Positions 46,723-53,904 of a stretch of DNA of 64,000 nucleotides are shown here, one piece after another (the stretch's first letter is position 1; each line of letters opens with the position of its first letter). The stretch comes from Negativicutes bacterium (lineage in GTDB: Bacteria > Bacillota > Negativicutes > Anaeromusales > Anaeromusaceae): the NCBI GenBank assembly GCA_009929485.1, contig SAAJ01000009.1, forward strand, positions 1-64,000, in the 5' to 3' direction. The position numbers and the translations under genes are program-made. A model generated the notes under the pieces. The model was given only the letters and a program-made list of their open reading frames with translations, had not been told where the DNA came from and made no database searches.

Positions 46723-47241
46723 ATGAGTAAAGTAATGCAGGAAGAAGCATTTCCAGAAGGCGTCAATCTATTGTTTGCTATTTTGACGCGGTATCCGGAA
46801 ATCGGCTATCTGGAGTTGGGGGCGGAAGAACGAGTTCTTCACTTGACTTTCTTTGTACAAGAAACCTTGGAGGAAGAACGCGCGCGTTCGCTGGGAGAAC
46901 TGCTGTTTGAAAGCGCAACCGCCTATCATTTGTTGGAGGGGTATGTGTATGACGCGATGGAATTTGAATACTCTTTTCATGAAGGCGTGACTTTTTTGAC
47001 GATAGTGCGAGATCTGAACAGCTTGTCGCGCGGCGAAATTTCCGTGTTGGTGGAAGTGCTGAAGGATCAGTTGGGAGCCGAGTTAGTGGTAGATTATCAG
47101 GCGGAGCTGCCTCCGGGAACGGAGGAAATACCCGGAGATGAAGAGTATTTAGATGGTTTATTTCAAAGCATCCGCCGCTTACCGCCGCAAACCTTGATTG
47201 GTATTCGGGAAGAGGGACGCGTGTTGGTATATACGCAGTGA
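46723..47241 (+). CDS. Uncharacterised acidic protein between rny and ymdB
   Basis: I do not recognise this 172-residue soluble protein. It is acidic, begins SKVMQEEAFPEGVNLLFAILTRYPEIGYLEL, alternates beta-like (VLHLTFFVQ; VTFLTIVRDL; LVVDYQAEL) and helical segments, and has an acidic PPGTEEIPGDEEYLDG loop near residue 135. It has no signal peptide, membrane span or cysteine. AGGGGGAG precedes the ATG. It is translated just ahead of ymdB, with about ten bases between stop and the next start. Confidence 0.75.
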   Translation: MSKVMQEEAFPEGVNLLFAILTRYPEIGYLELGAEERVLHLTFFVQETLEEERARSLGELLFESATAYHLLEGYVYDAMEFEYSFHEGVTFLTIVRDLNSLSRGEISVLVEVLKDQLGAELVVDYQAELPPGTEEIPGDEEYLDGLFQSIRRLPPQTLIGIREEGRVLVYTQ

Positions 47242-47251
47242 GGAGGCCGTT

Positions 47252-48028
47252 TTGAAAGTTCTCTTTGTTGGTGATATTTGCGGTCGTCCGGGACGACAGG
47301 CGGCGCAGACTTTGATTCCCGAGCTGCGGCGCGAACTGGATTTGGATTTTGTCATTGCTAACGGGGAAAACGCCGCAGGCGGCGTAGGCTTGACTCCTGA
47401 CATTTTGCAGGAGTTTTTACAGCAAGGTGTTGACGTGGTAACAAGCGGCAACCATATCTGGGATAAGCGGGATATTTTCAAATGCATTGATGCGGAGCCG
47501 CGCCTTTTGCGCCCTGCCAACTATCCGTCCGGGACTCCCGGGAGGGGCTGGGGGGTGTTTGAAACTCCCTTTGCTCGTATTGCCGTTGTGAACTTAGCAG
47601 GCAGGGTGTATATGCCGCCTGTGGACTGTCCGTTTCGAGCGGCTGACGAGATCTTGCGCCAGATTGGCAGCAAGGCGGATTTGATTGTTGTGGAAATGCA
47701 TGCGGAAGCGACTTCGGAGAAAAAAGCCTTAGGTTATTACTTGGACGGGCGTGTAGCTTGCGTGGTGGGAACGCATACCCATGTACAGACTGCGGATGAG
47801 CAGGTTCTCCCCCAAGGTACCGTTTATTTAAGCGATTTGGGCATGACTGGGGCGGATAATTCCATCCTTGGCATGGATAAGGACATTGTGCTGCAGAAGT
47901 TTCTGACTGGTTTGCCAGTGCGTTTTGAAGTGGCCTCTGGGGCGGCGTCTTTATGTGGATTTTATGTAGACTTTGATTTGCGGCGGAAATGCGTTCATGA
48001 ATTTCGGCGCATTCAGAAAGCCTTATAA
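47252..48028 (+). CDS. ymdB: YmdB-type metallophosphoesterase (cyclic nucleotide phosphodiesterase)
   Basis: A calcineurin-fold phosphodiesterase; the B. subtilis member hydrolyses 2',3'-cyclic nucleotides and affects biofilm versus motility. It has 258 residues with metal motifs LFVGDICGRPGRQA, IANGENAAGGVG, SGNHIWDKRD, VEMHAEATSEK and GTHTHVQTAD. TTG start six bases after GAGGAGG. It follows rny as in B. subtilis. Confidence 0.92.
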   Translation: MKVLFVGDICGRPGRQAAQTLIPELRRELDLDFVIANGENAAGGVGLTPDILQEFLQQGVDVVTSGNHIWDKRDIFKCIDAEPRLLRPANYPSGTPGRGWGVFETPFARIAVVNLAGRVYMPPVDCPFRAADEILRQIGSKADLIVVEMHAEATSEKKALGYYLDGRVACVVGTHTHVQTADEQVLPQGTVYLSDLGMTGADNSILGMDKDIVLQKFLTGLPVRFEVASGAASLCGFYVDFDLRRKCVHEFRRIQKAL

Positions 48029-48069
48029 TTTGCGCTTGTTAAAATTGTTTGAATTTTTTTCTGTAAGAA

Positions 48070-48098
48070 AAAGGATTTTTCTTTCTAAAACCGAATAC
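48070..48098 (+). promoter_or_regulatory. SigH-like promoter of spoVS
   Basis: AAAGGATTT at 48070-48078 and ACCGAATAC at 48090-48098, 11 bases apart, fit the SigH pattern RNAGGAWWW-N11/12-RNNGAATWW at all but the last position. No SigA-type pair is evident in this gap. In B. subtilis spoVS is a SigH gene. Confidence 0.65.
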
Positions 48099-48153
48099 CT
48101 CCTTTATGTGTACCGAACATCGAGGCTTTATACGACAAAGGAGGTCAACGGAA

Positions 48154-48414
48154 ATGGAAGTTTTAAAAGTATCAGCAAAATCGAATCCTAATTCGGTCGC
48201 AGGGGCGCTGGCAGGGGTATTGCGCGAACGCGGCGGCGCGGAAATGCAGGCGATTGGCGCAGGAGCCTTGAACCAGGCTGTCAAAGCGGTTGCTATAGCC
48301 AGAGGATTTGTCGCTCCTCATGGAGTTGATTTAATTTGCATCCCGGCCTTCACAGATATTCTGATTGAAGGGGAAGAGCGGACTGCAATGAAGTTGATTG
48401 TAGAGCCGCGCTGA
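48154..48414 (+). CDS. spoVS: Stage V sporulation protein S
   Basis: A small Alba-like protein needed for late sporulation in B. subtilis; it is also found in non-sporulating relatives. It has 86 residues and the highly conserved sequence EVLKVSAKSNPNSVAGALAG, then GAGALNQAVKAVAIARGFV and a TDILIEGEERTAMKLIVEPR end. AAAGGAGGTCAACGGAA precedes the ATG. It lies between its own promoter and a terminator. Confidence 0.96.
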   Translation: MEVLKVSAKSNPNSVAGALAGVLRERGGAEMQAIGAGALNQAVKAVAIARGFVAPHGVDLICIPAFTDILIEGEERTAMKLIVEPR

Positions 48415-48429
48415 AACAGAGTTCAGAGA

Positions 48430-48466
48430 AAACCTGTTCATTCGCTGAACAGGTTTCTTATTTTTT
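48430..48466 (+). terminator. Terminator after spoVS
   Basis: AAACCTGTTCA-TTCGC-TGAACAGGTTT, eleven pairs, followed by CTTATTTTTT. Confidence 0.92.
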
Positions 48467-48483
48467 ATAAGAGGTGTATGACG

Positions 48484-49965
48484 ATGAAAATAGAGTGGCT
48501 TGGAAAGAATACGGCAAAAGGAGCTGCGGTGGTTTTACCGGTCTTTCAGGGAGAAAATTTTCTGGGAGAAGAAGGCAAGAAAGTAGATGCGCAGCTGCAG
48601 GGGCGTTTGAGCGCTTGGCTAGGACAGGAAGTCTGCTGTAATGACAAGGGTGATACCTTTCTGCTCCGTTCCTGCCAAGATGATTTGCCTGACCTTTTTT
48701 TGCTGCAATTTGGCAAGCGCGAAAAGCTAAATGTCCAAGGGGTTCGTTTTTGTTTGGGCCAGGCCGTACGCGCGCTGGAAAAAGCCAAAGTCTCTCAAAG
48801 CATTTTTCTTTTTGATGAATTGGCTTTGCCGCTGGAAGAGAGCGTCTATGAAGCGGCTTTGGGAGCTATACTGGGAGGATACCGTTTCGACTGCTATAAG
48901 AGTAAAAAGAAAGAAACGGTGCTGCAAAAACTATTTTTTCAGACCCGGCAGGCAATAACACCATCGTTAGAACAGGCGATGCAAAACGCTATTATAACGG
49001 CGGAAGCCGTGCTGCAAGCCAGAAACTGGGTCAATCAGCCGGCGGCAGTTATGACACCGGAAAAGATGGCGGAAGAAGCGCAGCGTTTGGCGACGCTGCA
49101 TGGCATGGATGTAGATGTTTGGGACGCTGCGCGGATAAAAGCTGCCGGCATGGGGGCATTGAGCGCCGTGGCTCAGGGCAGCGAGGCGCCGCCGCGGCTT
49201 ATTGTACTGCGCTATTGCGGCGGGGTTAAAGGCAAGCCTTGGGATGCCGCTTTTGTAGGCAAAGGCATTACCTTTGACAGTGGCGGCATCAGCTTGAAGC
49301 CGGGCGATGGCATGCAGGAGATGAAAGATGACATGTCCGGGGCGGCTGCCGTGCTGGCGGCGATGGATGCAATTGCTGCTTTAAACTTGCCAGTGAATCT
49401 TTTGGCAGTGCTTCCTTGTGCGGAAAATATGCCTTCCGGTAAAGCCCTGAAACCGGGAGATATCGTAACCGCCATGGACGGACAGACCATTGAAGTGATT
49501 AACACCGATGCGGAAGGGCGCCTTATTTTGGCGGATGCTGTGGCTTACGCCCGGCATGAAGGAGCGCAGCGCATCATTGATGTAGCGACGCTTACCGGCG
49601 CTTGCATGGTGGCTTTGGGTCGAGTGCGCAGCGGTCTTTTGGGCAATGATTCAGCTTGGACCGATTTGATTGTGGCAGCTAGCGAGCAAGCAGGGGAGAA
49701 AACTTGGCTGATGCCGCATGACGAAGAATATGCAGAATTATTGAAAAGCGATATCGCGGATTTGAAAAATACTGGAGGCCGCTATGGCGGCATGATTACG
49801 GGAGGTCTTTTCATCGGCGCTTTTGCCAAGGAAACGCCTTGGGCGCATTTGGATATCGCAGGTACAGCGACACTGCTTAAGACTTCGGGGGCTTGGGTGA
49901 AAGGAGGCAGCGGCGCTGGGGTGCTTACGCTGCTGGAAATCGCCAAAAGTTTGGTGCGGTTATGA
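48484..49965 (+). CDS. pepA: Leucyl aminopeptidase (M17)
   Basis: A cytoplasmic metallo-aminopeptidase that removes N-terminal residues from peptides. It has 493 residues. A variable N-terminal domain covers about 1-170. The catalytic domain has GKGITFDSGGISLKPGDGMQEMKDDMSGAA (metal Lys/Asp and the active-site region near residue 259) and NTDAEGRLILADAVAYA near residue 340. ATGs at 48478 and 48484 are both possible; AAGAGGTG is better spaced for the second. It overlaps the next gene by four bases. Confidence 0.93.
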   Translation: MKIEWLGKNTAKGAAVVLPVFQGENFLGEEGKKVDAQLQGRLSAWLGQEVCCNDKGDTFLLRSCQDDLPDLFLLQFGKREKLNVQGVRFCLGQAVRALEKAKVSQSIFLFDELALPLEESVYEAALGAILGGYRFDCYKSKKKETVLQKLFFQTRQAITPSLEQAMQNAIITAEAVLQARNWVNQPAAVMTPEKMAEEAQRLATLHGMDVDVWDAARIKAAGMGALSAVAQGSEAPPRLIVLRYCGGVKGKPWDAAFVGKGITFDSGGISLKPGDGMQEMKDDMSGAAAVLAAMDAIAALNLPVNLLAVLPCAENMPSGKALKPGDIVTAMDGQTIEVINTDAEGRLILADAVAYARHEGAQRIIDVATLTGACMVALGRVRSGLLGNDSAWTDLIVAASEQAGEKTWLMPHDEEYAELLKSDIADLKNTGGRYGGMITGGLFIGAFAKETPWAHLDIAGTATLLKTSGAWVKGGSGAGVLTLLEIAKSLVRL

Positions 49966-50789
49966 GTGTAGATCTGCATATTCATACGCTGGCTTCGGAT
50001 GGACGGTGGACAGCGCTGCAAGTCTATGAGGCGGCTGTCGCAACTGAACTGAAGATGGTTTCTATTACCGACCATGATACTACGCGGGCGCTGGAGGAAG
50101 CGGAAGCATTTGCCTGGCCCGAAGGGCTGCAATTTGTTCCGGGCATTGAATTTAGCACCGACATTCCAGGTCATGAAGTGCATGTTCTAGGTTATGGAAT
50201 GGATTGGCGGCGGTCTTTTTTTCAGAAGGAATTGGCCTTGCTGGCGGAAAGCCGTCAAAATAGAGCGGGAGAAATGGTAGACAAACTAAGAGGGCTTGGC
50301 TATTTTTTGAAGCTGGAGGATGTGGCGGCTCAGGCGGGGGGCGGCTCTATCGGCAGGCCGCATGTAGCAAGAGCCTTGGTGGCTATGGGCGCCTTTGCTA
50401 CTGTGGGGGAAGTGTTTCACGCACTTTTGCATAAAAATGGGCCGGCTTATGTGCCGCATCGCCGTCTGAAATATCCTGAGGTAATCGAGTTGATTCAAGG
50501 GGCTGGCGGCGTAGCGGTGATGGCGCATCCCGGACTGGCGGGAGACGACCAGGTTGTGAAAAAAGTGTTGGCCGCCGGCGCAGAAGGACTGGAGGTATTC
50601 CATCCGATGCACACAAAGCAGCAGCAACAAGAATACCTTGCTTGGACGCAGGCAGCCGGAATTCTGGCTACAGGAGGGTCTGATTTTCACGCAATTCCCG
50701 GAAGGTTTCCTGAAATGCTGGGCGTATTTCAGGCGCCAGATACGATAGTCTTGGAATTGCAGCTGGCCATGGAAAAGCGCAAACTGTAA
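49962..50789 (+). CDS. PHP-domain phosphoesterase (YciV/RNase AM type)
   Basis: A metal-dependent phosphoesterase of the polymerase-and-histidinol-phosphatase family. E. coli YciV (TrpH) acts on 3',5'-nucleotides and on RNA 5' ends. It has 275 residues, starting VDLHIHTLASDGRW (two metal His), then ITDHDTT, GIEFSTD, GRPHVARALV, AVMAHPGL and a C-terminal GGSDFHA. The substrate here is inferred from the family. ATGA overlap with pepA; the ATG chosen begins right at the conserved domain. Confidence 0.88.
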   Translation: MSVDLHIHTLASDGRWTALQVYEAAVATELKMVSITDHDTTRALEEAEAFAWPEGLQFVPGIEFSTDIPGHEVHVLGYGMDWRRSFFQKELALLAESRQNRAGEMVDKLRGLGYFLKLEDVAAQAGGGSIGRPHVARALVAMGAFATVGEVFHALLHKNGPAYVPHRRLKYPEVIELIQGAGGVAVMAHPGLAGDDQVVKKVLAAGAEGLEVFHPMHTKQQQQEYLAWTQAAGILATGGSDFHAIPGRFPEMLGVFQAPDTIVLELQLAMEKRKL

Positions 50790-50867
50790 GCTCGGTCTCC
50801 CTTGACAAAGCGAGGGAGTTTCCAGTAAGGTGATAGAAACAGAGGATTTTATGAAAGGAGGCATGCT

Positions 50868-51686
50868 ATGGACGTGTTTGCATTCGTTGGGCCAAGTGGT
50901 ACTGGTAAGAGTCATCGGGCCTTGATTGTCGCGCATGAACAGGCTGCAGATGCCTTGATTGATGATGGTTTGTTCATTAAGGACAGTAAAATTATTGCCG
51001 GTAAATCGGCTAAAAAGGAGCCCAATAAGATTGGCGCGGTACGCCGGGCTATTTTTACGGATCCGGAGCATGCCGCCGAAGTAAGAGAAGCGATTGAAAG
51101 GGTCAAACCGCAGCGTATTTTAGTGCTGGGAACTTCCGATGGCATGGTGGAAAAAATTGTTAGAATTCTCAAACTCCCGCCTATTCAAAAAATTATTCGC
51201 ATTGAAGAAATTGCCAGTCCGACGGAAATTGCTAAAGCTCGTAAAGCCAGGCTGCGGGAGGGGAAACATATTATTCCCGTGCCGACAATCGAGTTAAAAC
51301 CCCATTTTTCAGGATATTTGGTGGATTCATTGGAAATTTTCAGCCGCCGTTCTTCGGCGACGCGGCGCAAGCTGGGCGAAAAATCCATTGTCCGTCCTAC
51401 GTTCAGCTATTATGGCAAGCTGCTGATTGCCGATGACGTTCTGGTGGCGGTAACACAGAAAGAAGCTCTGGACACAGATTTTATTGCCAAAGTGGGGAAG
51501 GTGCAAATTCGCAAGGTAAAGGACAAGGGAGTCCAAATTACTGCGGATTTGGTGGTGCGCTTTGGGACGGTAATTTCTCAAGAATTGCCAGCGGTGCAAC
51601 GGCGTATTCGGGAAGCTGTCGAATATACAACAGGCATGACGGTTTTTGAGGTCAATTTGGTGGTGCGCAGCTTGAGCATGGATTGA
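50868..51686 (+). CDS. P-loop protein fused to an Asp23/Gls24-like domain
   Basis: A 272-residue cytoplasmic protein of two parts. The N-terminal 150 or so residues form a small P-loop domain, starting FAFVGPSGTGKSHRALIVAHE (Walker A at 8-15) with LVLGTSDGMVEKI as a likely later strand. The C-terminal 110 residues look like Asp23/Gls24 (DUF322): KGVQITADLVVRFGTVISQELPAVQRRIREAVEYTTGMTVFEVNLVV. Asp23 proteins act in envelope stress or membrane-associated assemblies. The activity is unknown. AAAGGAGGCATGCT precedes the ATG. A weak TTGACA/TAAGGT pair at 50802-50831 may be its promoter. Confidence 0.75.
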   Translation: MDVFAFVGPSGTGKSHRALIVAHEQAADALIDDGLFIKDSKIIAGKSAKKEPNKIGAVRRAIFTDPEHAAEVREAIERVKPQRILVLGTSDGMVEKIVRILKLPPIQKIIRIEEIASPTEIAKARKARLREGKHIIPVPTIELKPHFSGYLVDSLEIFSRRSSATRRKLGEKSIVRPTFSYYGKLLIADDVLVAVTQKEALDTDFIAKVGKVQIRKVKDKGVQITADLVVRFGTVISQELPAVQRRIREAVEYTTGMTVFEVNLVVRSLSMD

Positions 51687-51713
51687 TTATCCAAGAAAAG
51701 CGAGGCTGAGAAA

Positions 51714-52076
51714 ATGGAAGTGTCCACAGGACGCATTGTACTTTACGGAGTGCTGGCTGGCGTACTGAGCGGGATGCTCGGCATTGGCGGCGGCATAGTG
51801 CTGGTACCTGTTATGGTATCTCTTCTTGGTTTATCTCAACACGAGGCTCACGCTACGTCTCTGGCGGTGATCATTCCGACTGCGGCTGCTAGCGCCCTCG
51901 TCTATGGTTTGCACGGCCAACTGGATTTTAGTGTTGCTGCCATGTTGACGGCAGGCAGTGTCGTCGGCGCCGCTGTGGGTTCTCGCTGGATGTCTAAGAT
52001 ACCTGCAGCGCAGCTTAAACGCATGTTTGGCGTATTTTTGGCGCTTGTGGGCCTGCGAATGGTGGTGGGCGGCTGA
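51714..52076 (+). CDS. TauE/SafE-like half-transporter 1
   Basis: A 120-residue membrane protein with LSGMLGIGGGIVLVPVMVSLLGLSQHEAHATSLAVIIPTA, the conserved repeat of the TauE/SafE permease family. Full-length members (about 250 residues) carry this repeat twice; here each half is a separate gene. The span count is about four. The next gene overlaps it by one base (TGATG). Substrates of the family include sulfur-containing anions and organic acids; none can be assigned here. Confidence 0.85.
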   Translation: MEVSTGRIVLYGVLAGVLSGMLGIGGGIVLVPVMVSLLGLSQHEAHATSLAVIIPTAAASALVYGLHGQLDFSVAAMLTAGSVVGAAVGSRWMSKIPAAQLKRMFGVFLALVGLRMVVGG

Positions 52077-52441
52077 TGGAAGCGTTGGCGGTTATTGTCT
52101 TAGCGGGAGTATCGGCTGGTATTTTAAGCGGCCTTATGGGCGTTGGCGGCGGCATGATCTTGGTGCCGATGATGGTGTTTCTCATGGGTATTCCGCAGCA
52201 TGCGGCGCAAGGTATTTCGCTTTTGGTCATCATTCCGACCGCTTTGACTGGTTTGTGGCGTTTTCATCGCCAAGGGATTGTCAGATACAAGGTGGCTTTT
52301 TGGTTGGCTCTCGGGGCTGGTTTCGGCGCTTTAGGCAGCTCCGGCTTGGTGCAAAGCATTCCACCTGAGATGTTGCGCCGTTTTTTTGGCGTATTTGTCA
52401 TTTGCATGGGCCTGCGCATGGCTCTGAACAAAAAGAAGTAA
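52076..52441 (+). CDS. TauE/SafE-like half-transporter 2
   Basis: The second half-size member, 121 residues, with LSGLMGVGGGMILVPMMVFLMGIPQHAAQGISLLVIIPTALTG. It is plainly homologous to the previous gene along its whole length, ending in a matching RMFGVFLALVGLRM / RRFFGVFVICMGLRM segment. The two very likely pair as a heterodimer equal to one full transporter. The start codon lies within the stop of the first half. Terminator follows. Confidence 0.85.
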   Translation: MEALAVIVLAGVSAGILSGLMGVGGGMILVPMMVFLMGIPQHAAQGISLLVIIPTALTGLWRFHRQGIVRYKVAFWLALGAGFGALGSSGLVQSIPPEMLRRFFGVFVICMGLRMALNKKK

Positions 52442-52450
52442 AACATAAGG

Positions 52451-52496
52451 ACGCTTTCTTGAGGCCTGTCAAAGGCTCTAGGGAAAGCGTTTTTTC
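52451..52496 (+). terminator. Terminator after the TauE-like pair
   Basis: ACGCTTTC/GAAAGCGT arms with an inner GAGGCCTGTCAAAGGCTC hairpin, followed by TTTTTTC. Confidence 0.75.
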
Positions 52497-52506
52497 TATT
52501 GACGCT

Positions 52507-52535
52507 TTTACAGCGAGGGGATTTGCGGCTATAAT
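52507..52535 (+). promoter_or_regulatory. Promoter of the miaB-mutS-mutL operon
   Basis: TTTACA at 52507-52512 and a perfect TATAAT at 52530-52535, 17 bases apart, directly after the terminator. Confidence 0.85.
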
Positions 52536-52581
52536 AAAAAAGATAGACTTTTAGTATTAATGGATACGTAAAGGAGTTGCC

Positions 52582-53886
52582 ATGAACGGTTTCTATTGCA
52601 TTTTGACCTACGGATGCCAAATGAATGAGAATGACTCGGAGAAAATGGCCGGACAGCTGGCTTCCCAGGGGTATCTGGCGACAGATAATCTGGAAGAAGC
52701 GGACGTAATTGTCATCAATACGTGCTGTGTGCGGGAAAGCGCCGAGAAAAAGATATACGGGAAAATTGGCGAATTAAAGCGCCATAAACAAGAGCGCCCC
52801 CATATACGTATTATCATTACAGGCTGCATGGCGCAAAAGGACAAAGAGCGCCTTTTGCGCAAAGCGTCTCACGTGGATTTGGTTATGGGAACCAATATGA
52901 TCCACCATTTGGCGGCATGGCTGGGGGAACAACGCACCGGCGAGAGGTCGGTGCTGGCGGAAGCGGAAACGCAAATTGTTGAAGAAATGCCGGTGGTGCG
53001 CAAAAGCGGCGTAGCCGCTTGGGTGCCGATTATGTTTGGGTGCAATAATTTTTGCACCTATTGCATTGTTCCGTACGTTCGGGGGCGGGAGCGCAGCCGG
53101 GAGCTAGCTGATATTGTGGAAGAGGTACGGGGGCTGGCGGCCGAAGGCTATCAGGAAATCACCCTTCTGGGACAGAATGTGAACTCTTACGGCAAAGGGA
53201 CGTCCAATACCTTTGCGGCGCTGCTGCGGGCGCTGGATGATATTCCCGGCCTTTTGCGTATTCGCTATATGACGTCGCATCCACGCGACATGGACGAGGC
53301 AGTAATTGAGGCTGTGGCGCAAAGCAAGCATATTACTACGCATTTCCACCTGCCTATTCAAGCAGGGAATAATGAGATTTTGCGGCAGATGAACCGGGGC
53401 TATACGCGGGAGGATTATTTGGAACTTGTGCGCAAAGTCCGAGCTGCTGTACCAGACGCGGTGCTGACTACGGATTTGATTGTCGGTTTTCCCGGCGAGA
53501 CGGAAGAAATGTTTGCTGATACCTTAGCATTAGTGGAAGAGGTTGGTTTTGACGCTTCGTATACCTTCTTATATTCCAGCCGTTCAGGAACGCCGGCTGC
53601 TGAAATGAAGGAGCAAGTGCCTTTGGCTGTGAAGAAGGAGCGCTTGCAGCGCTTGCTTACTTTGCAGGAAAAAGTAGCTTTGGCTTGCAATGAAAAATTG
53701 CTTCATACTTGTCAGGATATTCTTATAGAAGGGCCCAGCAAAACCAATTCCAAGCATTGGGCTGGTCGTACCCGCGGCAACAAGTTGGTGCTGTGGCCGC
53801 ATCAGGCAGGACAAAAGCCAGGGGATTTGATTCAGGTTCGTATTACCAAAGCGCAGACATGGATTCTCAAAGGGGAATCAGTGTAA
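52582..53886 (+). CDS. miaB: tRNA-2-methylthio-N6-isopentenyladenosine-37 synthase
   Basis: It adds the methylthio group to i6A37 of tRNA, the step after MiaA. It has 434 residues: UPF0004 domain with LTYGCQMNENDSEKM, INTCCVRESAEKK and TGCMAQKD (three cysteines for one cluster), the radical-SAM motif GCNNFCTYCIVPYVRGRERSR near residue 153, and a TRAM domain at the end. AAAGGAGTTGCC precedes the ATG. Its partner miaA lies four genes downstream in the same run. Confidence 0.95.
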   Translation: MNGFYCILTYGCQMNENDSEKMAGQLASQGYLATDNLEEADVIVINTCCVRESAEKKIYGKIGELKRHKQERPHIRIIITGCMAQKDKERLLRKASHVDLVMGTNMIHHLAAWLGEQRTGERSVLAEAETQIVEEMPVVRKSGVAAWVPIMFGCNNFCTYCIVPYVRGRERSRELADIVEEVRGLAAEGYQEITLLGQNVNSYGKGTSNTFAALLRALDDIPGLLRIRYMTSHPRDMDEAVIEAVAQSKHITTHFHLPIQAGNNEILRQMNRGYTREDYLELVRKVRAAVPDAVLTTDLIVGFPGETEEMFADTLALVEEVGFDASYTFLYSSRSGTPAAEMKEQVPLAVKKERLQRLLTLQEKVALACNEKLLHTCQDILIEGPSKTNSKHWAGRTRGNKLVLWPHQAGQKPGDLIQVRITKAQTWILKGESV

Positions 53887-53904
53887 CCAAAGGGGGAACC
53901 GGTT

